From: Pseudomonadota bacterium
Lineage (GTDB): Bacteria; Pseudomonadota; Gammaproteobacteria; Steroidobacterales; Steroidobacteraceae
Length of the DNA stretch: 7,510 bases
Direction: 5' to 3'
NCBI GenBank assembly: GCA_003242275.1
Contig: QGUX01000176.1
Coordinates: 1-7,510 of the forward strand
The notes under the pieces were generated by a model. The model saw only the letters and a list, made by a program, of their open reading frames with translations, did not search any database and was not told the origin of the DNA. The position numbers and the translations under genes were made by a program. Position 1 is the stretch's first letter. Each line of letters starts with the position of its first letter. Of the stretch, positions 1 to 7,313 are shown in pieces.

Positions 1-78
1 CCGCGTGGGGTAGCCCGCCTCCCCCCTGTTGTGTTCCGAACCCCGGGGCACCGCCCCCTGTGGCCGGGGGCGGGGACA
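1..78 (+). other. Possible out-of-frame PAS-domain tail of the kinase
   Basis: Reading from base 1, the frame is open until a TGA at 79-81. It encodes VVFRTPGHRPLWPGAG at 28-75. This resembles the PAS segment that precedes the kinase core in NtrY-like proteins, where a V-V-Y/F-x-N-P-x-x-R-x-L-F/W pattern is usual. The kinase core itself lies in the frame of base 60. One base missing in the G-rich run at 64-75 would join the two. The resemblance is judged by eye, so the call is tentative. Confidence 0.3.
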
Positions 79-923
79 TGATGGACTGTGACACCACCGG
101 GATCGAGCCGGACCTGGCCGCGGCGCTGCGCGAGGCGGTGGCGGCGAAGCAGGACATGCTGTTCACCGAGCCCACCGGGAACGAGGACGAGACCTACCAC
201 ATCTCCTGCCGCCGCCTGCTGCTGCACGGCCGCCCGCACGAACTGCTGTCGATCCGCCGCATGACGCGCGAGCTGTCGCGCCAGGAGGTGGCGGTGTGGA
301 AGAAGCTGATCCGCACGCTGAGCCACGAGCTGAACAACTCGCTGGCGCCGATCAGCTCGCTGGCCAACTCCGGCCGCGAGCTGGCGCGGCGCGGCGACGT
401 GGATGCGCTGCCGGGCGTGTTCCACACCATCGGCGAGCGCGCGCGCCACCTGCACGAGTTCATCGGCGCCTACTCCCGTTTCGCGCGCCTGCCGGCGCCT
501 CGGCCGGAGAGGGTGGAGTGGCGGGAATTCCTCGCGCAGCTCCGTCACCAGATGGAGTTCACGACGGTGGGGCCGCTGCCGCCGGAGGCAGGCTGGTTCG
601 ACCGGGGCCAGCTCGAGCAGGCGCTGATCAACCTGCTGAAGAACGCGCACGAGTCGGGAAGCGCGTCGGAGGCGGTCGAACTGGCCGTGGTCGCCACCGA
701 GGCGCAGCAGCGCATCGAGGTGCGGGACCGGGGCTCGGGCATGAGCGAGCTGGTGCTCACGCAGGCGCTGCTGCCGTTCTATTCCACCAAGCGCAGGGGC
801 ACCGGGCTCGGCCTCGCGCTCGCGCGCGAGATCGCCGAGGCGCATGGCGGGCAGATCCGCATCGCCAACCGGGAGGGCGGTGGAGTGGCGGTGACGCTGG
901 TGCTGCCGCGGCCGAAGGATTGA
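60..923 (+). CDS. NtrY-like sensor histidine kinase, catalytic part (5' end incomplete or frameshifted)
   Basis: This is the cytoplasmic kinase portion of a two-component sensor, which autophosphorylates on His and passes phosphate to a response regulator. Counting from the GTG at 60: a PAS-like tail (about 15-70), then the dimerisation/phosphoacceptor helix with LSHELNNSLAPISSL (87-101; His89 is the acceptor). The ATPase domain follows with an N-box around QALINLLKNAHES (187-199, Asn195), G1 DRGSGM (223-228), F-box LLPFYSTK (237-244) and G2 GTGLGLALA (247-255). All catalytic motifs are intact. No membrane segment or HAMP domain is seen; as I recall them, relatives run to well over 400 residues with transmembrane, HAMP and PAS parts upstream. 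The frame stays open to the left edge, so GTG 60 or ATG 78/81 need not be the true start. The first in-frame residues upstream are Pro-rich and not kinase-like. Relatives usually pair with a sigma-54-type response regulator, which would lie outside the window. Confidence 0.9.
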   Translation: MAGGGDMMDCDTTGIEPDLAAALREAVAAKQDMLFTEPTGNEDETYHISCRRLLLHGRPHELLSIRRMTRELSRQEVAVWKKLIRTLSHELNNSLAPISSLANSGRELARRGDVDALPGVFHTIGERARHLHEFIGAYSRFARLPAPRPERVEWREFLAQLRHQMEFTTVGPLPPEAGWFDRGQLEQALINLLKNAHESGSASEAVELAVVATEAQQRIEVRDRGSGMSELVLTQALLPFYSTKRRGTGLGLALAREIAEAHGGQIRIANREGGGVAVTLVLPRPKD

Positions 924-999
924 ATCCCCTGCTTTGGCACGCACGCCTGCAGACCCTGTGACCAGCCGGACGGCGCTCGTTGTCGCCGGCCGGTAACGC

Positions 1000-1019
1000 C
1001 GGTAGGACTGCGCCTACCG
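1000..1019. promoter_or_regulatory. Palindrome A (GTAGGA-N5-CCTACCG), candidate regulator site
   Basis: A perfect 7-bp inverted repeat CGGTAGG/CCTACCG (1000-1006 and 1013-1019) flanks six bases. It lies 97 bases upstream of the small lipoprotein start at 1117 and 76 bases after the kinase stop. Its core matches a second palindrome at 2063-2080 in 13 of 18 positions, including both arms. Shared sequence plus dyad symmetry suits a dimeric DNA-binding regulator. A terminator hairpin for the kinase is the alternative, but there is no T-tract. Confidence 0.45.
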
Positions 1020-1100
1020 CATCGAGCCACGCGCGGCGAATGCTTCGCGCACTCATGGCGCGCAAGCTGGTCTCCTTCGAAAGGATCCGGTTTCCGTGCA

Positions 1101-1106
1101 GAGGAG
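1101..1106 (+). promoter_or_regulatory. Ribosome binding site of the small lipoprotein gene
   Basis: GAGGAG lies ten bases before the ATG at 1117 and supports that start. A nearer ATG at 1107 is in another frame and overlaps the site, so it was not chosen. Just upstream, a small dyad TCCTT-CGA-AAGGA (1073-1085) may fold in the leader. Confidence 0.65.
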
Positions 1107-1116
1107 ATGAAGTGCG

Positions 1117-1452
1117 ATGAAGAAGTTCCCAGCAATCCTGGCCGCGATGATGTCCTGCGCAGTGCTCGTGGCCTGCAACCAGGCGCAGACGCCCGAGCAG
1201 TCGGACGGCGCCTTCGGTTCGGGCGCGGCCGGCACGGGCACCGAAGGCACGGGCGCGTATCCTGAGCCGACCATGCCCACCACCCCGGGCACTTCTCCCG
1301 AAGTGGACACCACGCCCGGCAGCGACACCCTGGGGACCGGTTCCCCCGGTGCCGGCGCGGGCGGAACCACCGATCCGGATGCCAGCCGGGGCAACCCGTC
1401 CACGCCTTCCACCGATACCACGACCGGGGAAGGCGGCATGCCGACCCGCTGA
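1117..1452 (+). CDS. Small low-complexity lipoprotein
   Basis: The product is 111 residues with a classic lipoprotein signal: Lys2/Lys3, a short hydrophobic stretch and the lipobox LVAC with Cys20 as the lipidation site. It is therefore expected to be anchored in the inner or outer membrane. The mature part has almost no hydrophobic or aromatic residues. It consists of Gly, Thr, Pro, Ser, Asp and Ala in loosely repeated blocks (GTGTEGTG, TTPGTSP, GTGSPGAGAGG), so it is probably disordered, like a spacer or cell-wall-spanning tether. No catalytic domain is recognisable and I do not know its function. It has its own leader with palindrome A and a good ribosome binding site, and it converges on the GSP26-like gene. 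The conserved lipobox and clean start argue for a real gene despite the odd composition. Confidence 0.8.
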   Translation: MKKFPAILAAMMSCAVLVACNQAQTPEQSDGAFGSGAAGTGTEGTGAYPEPTMPTTPGTSPEVDTTPGSDTLGTGSPGAGAGGTTDPDASRGNPSTPSTDTTTGEGGMPTR

Positions 1453-1469
1453 CGGCAGGGCTCGATGGG

Positions 1470-1497
1470 CGTGGCCTGGGTTTCGCCTCAGGCCACG
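1470..1497. terminator. Bidirectional stem-loop between convergent genes
   Basis: Perfect arms CGTGGCCTG (1470-1478) and CAGGCCACG (1489-1497) extend inward by a G-T and a G-C pair, giving an 11-pair stem with a six-base loop TTTCGC. It starts 17 bases after the small lipoprotein stop. Its right arm contains most of the TGA stop of the minus-strand gene (1488-1490). There is no U-tract, so it may act as a 3'-end stabiliser or a bidirectional transcription barrier rather than a classical intrinsic terminator. Confidence 0.6.
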
Positions 1498-1940
1498 TCG
1501 ATCTCGCCCTCTTCCACGCCTTCCCAGTAGTGCACGCGCCGCGCGTGCACGCGGATCATCACCAGCCCCGGCGTGTACACGCCGCGCTCGAACCAGCGTT
1601 CCAGTCCGGGACTCCAGTGTTCGCCGAACTGCCGTGGATCGCGCACCACCGTGGCGGTGCCTTCCACATTGATGTGGATGGCCGGCCCCCCGAGCAGGTG
1701 GCGTTCCCCCTGGAAGGCCAGCGCCACCTTGGGGTCGCGCTCGATGTCGGACACCAGCGGCGAGTCTTCCCAGGTGAAGTAGTACCAGTCCCCGTGCGCA
1801 TCCGCACCGTTGCTGTTGCTCATCAGGCGGCCGGTGATGTGGCCCTGCGGGCCATGGGTCATCAGCATGGCGAAGTCGATGCTCCGCAGCTTCCTGGCGA
1901 TGTCGGCCAACGACCGGTATCCCAACAGTGCAGACTCCAC
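1488..1940 (-). CDS. General stress protein 26-like flavin/pyridoxamine-phosphate-oxidase-fold protein
   Basis: This is a cytosolic split-barrel protein of the GSP26/pyridoxamine 5'-phosphate oxidase-like group, whose members bind FMN or related flavins. Exact reactions are mostly unknown. Family signatures are LADIARKLRSIDFAML near the N-terminus, then GRLMSNSN, the WYYFTWEDSPLVSDIERDP segment and the C-terminal YTPGLVMIRVHARRVHYWEG. The length of about 150 residues is normal for the family. The frame runs open further upstream to 2213, but that extension is not family-like. I chose GTG at 1940, giving 150 residues. A TTG at 1925 (145 residues) is a serious rival because GTGGAG (1940-1935) sits nine bases before it like a ribosome binding site. 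No ATG lies close to the conserved start. The gene is divergent from sodC, which suggests joint stress control. Confidence 0.85.
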   Translation of the reverse strand: MESALLGYRSLADIARKLRSIDFAMLMTHGPQGHITGRLMSNSNGADAHGDWYYFTWEDSPLVSDIERDPKVALAFQGERHLLGGPAIHINVEGTATVVRDPRQFGEHWSPGLERWFERGVYTPGLVMIRVHARRVHYWEGVEEGEIDVA

Positions 1941-2158
1941 GTGACCGCTATCCGTGCTGCATGCGATGCATTGCAGGGTAATGCTGCAGGGCGTTGGCGC
2001 GACGCGGGCAGGGACGCCTCGCACTGTCGGCATTGGACTACATGCACTTCTGTGGCCGTTACGTAGGAAATTCCCTACCGTCCGCCCCAGTGGCAGCTGC
2101 TGCTGCGGATCGCGTCGGCCGCCCATGCTGGAGGCTTCGCACTGCCGGGGATCCGCCC
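1941..2158. promoter_or_regulatory. Shared divergent regulatory region between the GSP26-like gene and sodC
   Basis: These 218 bases separate two divergent genes and must hold both promoters. They contain palindrome B (2063-2078) and a short dyad TGCAT-GCG-ATGCA (1958-1970) in the leader of the minus-strand gene. TTGGAC at 2033-2038 is a passable -35 match for the plus strand, but no matching -10 follows at the right spacing. I therefore name no sigma-70 promoter. Confidence 0.5.
2063..2080. promoter_or_regulatory. Palindrome B (GTAGGA-N5-CCTACCG), candidate regulator site
   Basis: GTAGG (2063-2067) and CCTAC (2074-2078) form a perfect dyad around AAATTC. The full 18 bases, through CCG, align without gaps to palindrome A at 1002-1019, and only the five central bases differ. 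The centre lies about 88 bases upstream of the sodC start and about 130 bases upstream of the GSP26-like start. It could serve either promoter or both. Confidence 0.5.
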
Positions 2159-2755
2159 ATGAAGAACACGAAGCCACTGCTGCTCGCGGCAATCTGCCTT
2201 TCGATGGCCGCATGCTCGCGCAACGACGCGCCGCGCGATCCCGGCGACGGGCCCGGGGCGCCGGTGGATACCTCCCAGCTCACGCCCACGGGTGCCGCCG
2301 AGCCGGCCGCCGCCCTGGTGCGCCTGGAGAGCCGGTCGGGCAGCGCGGCGGTGGGCGAACTGGAGCTGCGGGCCGTGGAGGGCGGCGTCACGATCAACGG
2401 CGAGATCGGCGGGCTCACCGCGGGGTCGGAGCATGGCATCCACGTGCACGAGAACGGCGACTGCTCGGCCGCGGATGCGTCCAGCGCCGGCGGGCACTTC
2501 AACCCGCACGATGCGCCACATGGCGCGCCGACGGTGGGACTGGAGCAGCGCCACCTGGGTGACATGCCCAACATCGTCGCCGACGAGAACGGCTTCACGC
2601 ACATCAACACCGCGATCGTGGGCGCCACGCTGCGCGACGGGGGCCCCACCGACCTGATCGGCAGGGCGGTCGTGGTGCACGAGAAGCGCGACGACTACGT
2701 CACGCAGCCTTCGGGGGATTCGGGCGGACGGATCGCCTGTGGCGTGATCCGCTGA
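2159..2755 (+). CDS. sodC: Periplasmic Cu/Zn superoxide dismutase, lipoprotein
   Basis: The enzyme converts superoxide to oxygen and hydrogen peroxide in the periplasm. Counting from ATG 2159 (198 residues): a signal peptide with Cys19 (MAAC) as probable lipidation site, a flexible Pro/Gly/Asp linker (20-50), then the SOD beta-barrel. Every metal ligand can be placed by comparison with the family: copper His95, His97 and His174; bridging His113; zinc His121, His132 and Asp135. The disulfide pair is Cys102 and Cys194, and the active-site Arg is Arg191 in GGRIACGVI. The enzyme is thus expected to be active. The frame is open back to 1994, but ATG 2159 begins a proper signal peptide and is preceded by a weak GGGGA eight bases away. 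Palindrome B lies upstream. The gene converges on the META-domain gene with only 15 bases between them. Confidence 0.97.
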   Translation: MKNTKPLLLAAICLSMAACSRNDAPRDPGDGPGAPVDTSQLTPTGAAEPAAALVRLESRSGSAAVGELELRAVEGGVTINGEIGGLTAGSEHGIHVHENGDCSAADASSAGGHFNPHDAPHGAPTVGLEQRHLGDMPNIVADENGFTHINTAIVGATLRDGGPTDLIGRAVVVHEKRDDYVTQPSGDSGGRIACGVIR

Positions 2756-2765
2756 GGAGATGCGC

Positions 2766-2785
2766 CGCGGCTATTCGTAGCCGCG
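2766..2785. terminator. Stem-loop at the sodC/META convergent junction
   Basis: Perfect 8-bp arms CGCGGCTA (2766-2773) and TAGCCGCG (2778-2785) enclose the loop TTCG. It begins ten bases after the sodC stop, and its left arm holds the complete stop codon of the minus-strand gene (2771-2773, read TAG). No T-run follows on either strand. It probably protects or defines the 3' ends of both transcripts. Confidence 0.6.
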
Positions 2786-3226
2786 CGGCGCCAGCAGCAA
2801 CGACCCCGCCTCGCTGCGCAGGCTGATGGTGTCATCGCGCTCGCGCCGCACGCGCGCGTCGCCCCGCAGGATGGCCAGCACGCGCGCCTCCTGCCGCTGC
2901 CGCCGTTCATCCACGCAGGCGCGGCGCGTGCTCATCACTTCGCCGATGCGCAGCACGGATTCCTCGCGGATGTAGGGGCCCGAGAAGCTGTTGCAGCCGG
3001 AGTTGCCACTGACGCGGCCATCCACGCCGAACTCCACCGACAGCGGCGACTCGCCGCGGACGGGAGCGCCGCCGTCCACCGCCACGATGGTCCAGCGGGT
3101 GCCGCCGAGGTCGGGCACCGGTCCGGGCGCGGGGCCGGTCGACGCACAGGCCGAAAGCAGCAGGGAAAGGGGGAACAGAACGAATCCGGATCTGGGTCGG
3201 ACGAAACGATCGGGGTAGTTTCGCAT
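2771..3226 (-). CDS. META-domain (HslJ-like) lipoprotein
   Basis: The product is 151 residues with a lipoprotein signal ending in LLSAC (Cys27) and one META domain at about 39-149. Family features are LGGTRWTIVAVDG (40-52), LSVEFGVDGRVSGNSGCNSF (62-81) and STRRAC (99-104). Cys78 and Cys104 are the usual conserved pair. HslJ in E. coli is a heat-shock-induced envelope protein linked to novobiocin resistance. The biochemical role of META domains is not settled. The ATG at 3226 has only a weak ribosome binding site, but no better in-frame start precedes the hydrophobic stretch. The C-terminus is rich in Arg and Asp. With sodC and the GSP26-like gene next door, a role in envelope stress is a reasonable inference. 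Confidence 0.88.
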   Translation of the reverse strand: MRNYPDRFVRPRSGFVLFPLSLLLSACASTGPAPGPVPDLGGTRWTIVAVDGGAPVRGESPLSVEFGVDGRVSGNSGCNSFSGPYIREESVLRIGEVMSTRRACVDERRQRQEARVLAILRGDARVRRERDDTISLRSEAGSLLLAPRGYE

Positions 3227-3625
3227 GGCAGGTCCAGTGACTCGTTCTGTTCCCTTGGGTCAAGGACTATAGGGCGCGCTGCGCCTCACTTCTCCGCGGC
3301 CGCACATCGGATTCATCCGACAGGGGCGGTGTCGGAGGATACCTACAGCGGGGCCTGCCGCGATACGACTGACGCCCCACGGCTCGCGAGCCAGTCTTCA
3401 CGGTCCACGCGGGGACGGTTGCGCGACGCGGAACCGGCAACCCCAGCCATCCCAAACAATGCTGAACGGGCCTCAGATGATGAACTCACGGGAAGTCTGC
3501 GTAGTGCTGTTCCCCGGCATGTTGCGGTGTTCGGGGCGCCGAACCAGCCTGGACGGCCGGGCCAGCGGGGAATTGCCTTCGGCATGCCTGGAGGGAAGAC
3601 ACACCCGCCTGTGGCTTGCGCTCCT

Positions 3626-3665
3626 GCGCCTGCGGCAGGCGCGTGGACCATGTCCGCGATCGCGG
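3626..3665. repeat. REP-like palindrome cluster
   Basis: Three adjoining dyads fill 40 bases: GCGCCTGC-G-GCAGGCGC (3626-3642), GGAC-CAT-GTCC (3645-3655) and the perfect palindrome CCGCGATCGCGG (3654-3665). The GGACCATGTCCGCGATCGCGG wording resembles repetitive extragenic palindromes that I recall from high-G+C gammaproteobacteria. Only one copy is in this window, so the repeat status is unproven. Confidence 0.35.
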
Positions 3666-3834
3666 CGGCGGCGGACGCCGGCACCGGCGGCGCGCATGCA
3701 CGCCCGGTCGTGATCGCGCATTTACCGACCTGAACCCGGTCCGCCCGCCCGACTGATCCCACGCGGCGCAGACACTGTTCGCCCGCGGAACAGAGCGCCG
3801 CAGCATGCGCGTGCGCGTTCCCCGCCCGCTGGTT

Positions 3835-3849
3835 ATGGCAAAACGCCAT
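3835..3849. promoter_or_regulatory. Inverted repeat upstream of the receptor gene
   Basis: ATGGC-AAAAC-GCCAT is a perfect 5-bp dyad with an A-rich centre, in an otherwise G+C-rich leader, 83 bases before the receptor start. It could be an operator or a leader hairpin. Nothing in the window identifies a cognate regulator. Confidence 0.3.
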
Positions 3850-3932
3850 GCCGCCGCGGACAAGTGCAGGCACACCGACCTCAATACGTTCCGGCTTCGC
3901 CAGCGAACTCCCGAACGAACTGGAGTGAAGCC

Positions 3933-6419
<2,487 letters not shown>

Positions 6420-6424
6420 AGCAG

Positions 6425-6451
6425 GGCGCCACGGAGCTCATCCGTGGCGCC
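6425..6451. terminator. Strong stem-loop after the receptor gene
   Basis: Perfect 11-bp arms GGCGCCACGGA (6425-6435) and TCCGTGGCGCC (6441-6451) flank the loop GCTCA, five bases after the receptor stop. The stem is symmetrical, so it can act on both converging transcripts. No T-tract follows. Confidence 0.7.
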
Positions 6452-6488
6452 GTCCCGGCACGATGGCCACCCGGTGAACGGGGCGGCC

Positions 6489-6503
6489 CCGCCGTCACGG
6501 CGG
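6489..6503 (-). other. Hairpin with the stop codon as its loop
   Basis: CCGCCG (6489-6494) and CGGCGG (6498-6503) pair perfectly around TCA (6495-6497), which on the minus strand is the TGA stop of the lipoprotein gene. It may help end transcription or protect the mRNA 3' end together with the larger stem at 6425-6451. Confidence 0.4.
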
Positions 6504-7313
6504 CTCGATGGTGTTGAGCTCGCCATCGAAGCCGGTGCGGTTGCCGCTGAAGGCATCGAACACGAGGCGGTCCATCATCGTCTCGCGCACGTAGGCCAGC
6601 TTCACCGTCATGGGCCCGGCCAGGAAGCCCGGGTCCTCGATGACCATCTCGCCCTCGATGCGGTCGGGACCGACCTTGCGCAGCCGCTCGGTGTAGCGCG
6701 CCTTCTCCGTGAACGGCATCGCCAGGCCGAAGTAGGCGCGCGGGTGGCGCACGTCGATGGTTTCCACCACGAGCGTGTCGCCTTCCCAGCGGCCCACCGA
6801 GTCTCCCCAGGTCGTCGGCGGCCAGCGATCCTCCTCCGGAGGATGATCGCGGCCGTCGGTGTAGATGCGCCGGATGTCGCGGTAGCCATTGAAGACCAGC
6901 GTCTCCTCAGGCGTGATGACGAACTGCAGCGGCGCCGCGCAGTACATCATCAGCGGGTAACCCCATCCCTCCACGCCGCGCTCGGTCCTGCCCGGGTCAC
7001 CCTGCGTGGCCGCAAGGATGGACTCCACCGTGGCGCGACCCTCGGCCGAAAGCGGTGCTTCGAGGTTGAAGACGGTCAGCGGTGGAGGCTGCACCTTCCC
7101 GGAGTCCTCGACGCTTGCCTCGATGAAGGGGTAACCGTCGAGCCCGGCCGGCGGCGCGTCGATCCTCCACACGCCCGTCCAGTCCGGCAGCATCGCGAAC
7201 GTGGCCACGCGCGCATCGGAGGATGCGCGTGAGCATCCGCCGGCCAGCAGCGCGCCGGTGCACAACAGGCCCAGCGCGGCCGCGGTGAACAGCGAACGGG
7301 CGGCGGGCTTCAT
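6495..7313 (-). CDS. Uncharacterised lipoprotein found near TonB-dependent receptors
   Basis: The product is 272 residues from ATG 7313 with an N-terminal signal (Lys3, Arg6, a long hydrophobic stretch) and LAGGC, Cys27, as probable lipid anchor. It belongs to a family of secreted proteins of unknown function. The family marks seen are DWTGVWR (44-50), RRIYTDGRDHP (148-158), GDSVGRWEGDTLVVET (170-185) and IEGEMVIEDP (219-228). I recall such proteins in sphingomonads and gammaproteobacteria beside DUF6152 genes and TonB-dependent receptors. The C-terminal DAFSGNRTGFDGELNTIEPP replaces the Cys/Glu/Asn-rich ending I expect in relatives. The frame is open upstream to 7508, but the ATG at 7313 starts the signal peptide, overlaps the previous stop (ATGA) and follows GGGAG at 7321-7325. 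No enzymatic motif can be claimed. Confidence 0.82.
   Translation of the reverse strand: MKPAARSLFTAAALGLLCTGALLAGGCSRASSDARVATFAMLPDWTGVWRIDAPPAGLDGYPFIEASVEDSGKVQPPPLTVFNLEAPLSAEGRATVESILAATQGDPGRTERGVEGWGYPLMMYCAAPLQFVITPEETLVFNGYRDIRRIYTDGRDHPPEEDRWPPTTWGDSVGRWEGDTLVVETIDVRHPRAYFGLAMPFTEKARYTERLRKVGPDRIEGEMVIEDPGFLAGPMTVKLAYVRETMMDRLVFDAFSGNRTGFDGELNTIEPP

Larger units (their letters stand above)
3227..3932. other. Gene-free, palindrome-rich stretch of about 700 bases
   Basis: No reading frame here has a ribosome binding site, a recognisable domain or plausible protein composition. The stretch must hold the promoters of the META gene (leftwards) and the receptor gene (rightwards). It is dense in dyads: TCGGAT-TC-ATCCGA (3307-3320), overlapping TCCGAC/GTCGGA (3316-3321 and 3331-3336); GGCTCGCGAGCC (3381-3392); GGTTGC/GCAACC (3417-3422 and 3437-3442); GCGCCTGC/GCAGGCGC (3626-3642); CCGCGATCGCGG (3654-3665); ATGGC/GCCAT (3835-3849). 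A weak rightward promoter guess (TTCTGT 3245-3250 and TATAGG 3268-3273) is not convincing. Confidence 0.6.

Noticed and set aside
1053..1439. A 128-residue minus-strand frame opposite the small lipoprotein.
   Set aside because: It has Pro/Val/Ser low complexity produced by reading the repeats of the real gene backwards. The plus strand has a lipobox and a ribosome binding site.
1994..2158. N-terminal extension of sodC to an upstream ATG.
   Set aside because: It would bury the signal peptide 55 residues inside the protein and run through palindrome B. ATG 2159 starts a normal lipoprotein signal.
1941..2213. N-terminal extension of the GSP26-like protein to an ATG at 2213.
   Set aside because: The extra 91 residues are Arg/Pro/Cys-rich, have no family resemblance and would overlap the sodC start.
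3245..3273. Possible sigma-70 promoter TTCTGT / TATAGG with 17-base spacing.
   Set aside because: The -35 match is poor, and it points rightwards some 660 bases before the nearest plus-strand gene. It is kept only as a remark in the description of the gene-free stretch.
3329..3733. Plus-strand frame of 134 residues in the gene-free stretch.
   Set aside because: It has no ribosome binding site, no domain and random-looking composition. Overlapping frames of similar size exist on both strands (for example 3343-3873 minus), none better than another.
6444..7232. A 262-residue open frame on the plus strand opposite the lipoprotein gene.
   Set aside because: Its composition is that of an antisense shadow, and the opposite strand has a well-supported gene with signal peptide and family motifs.
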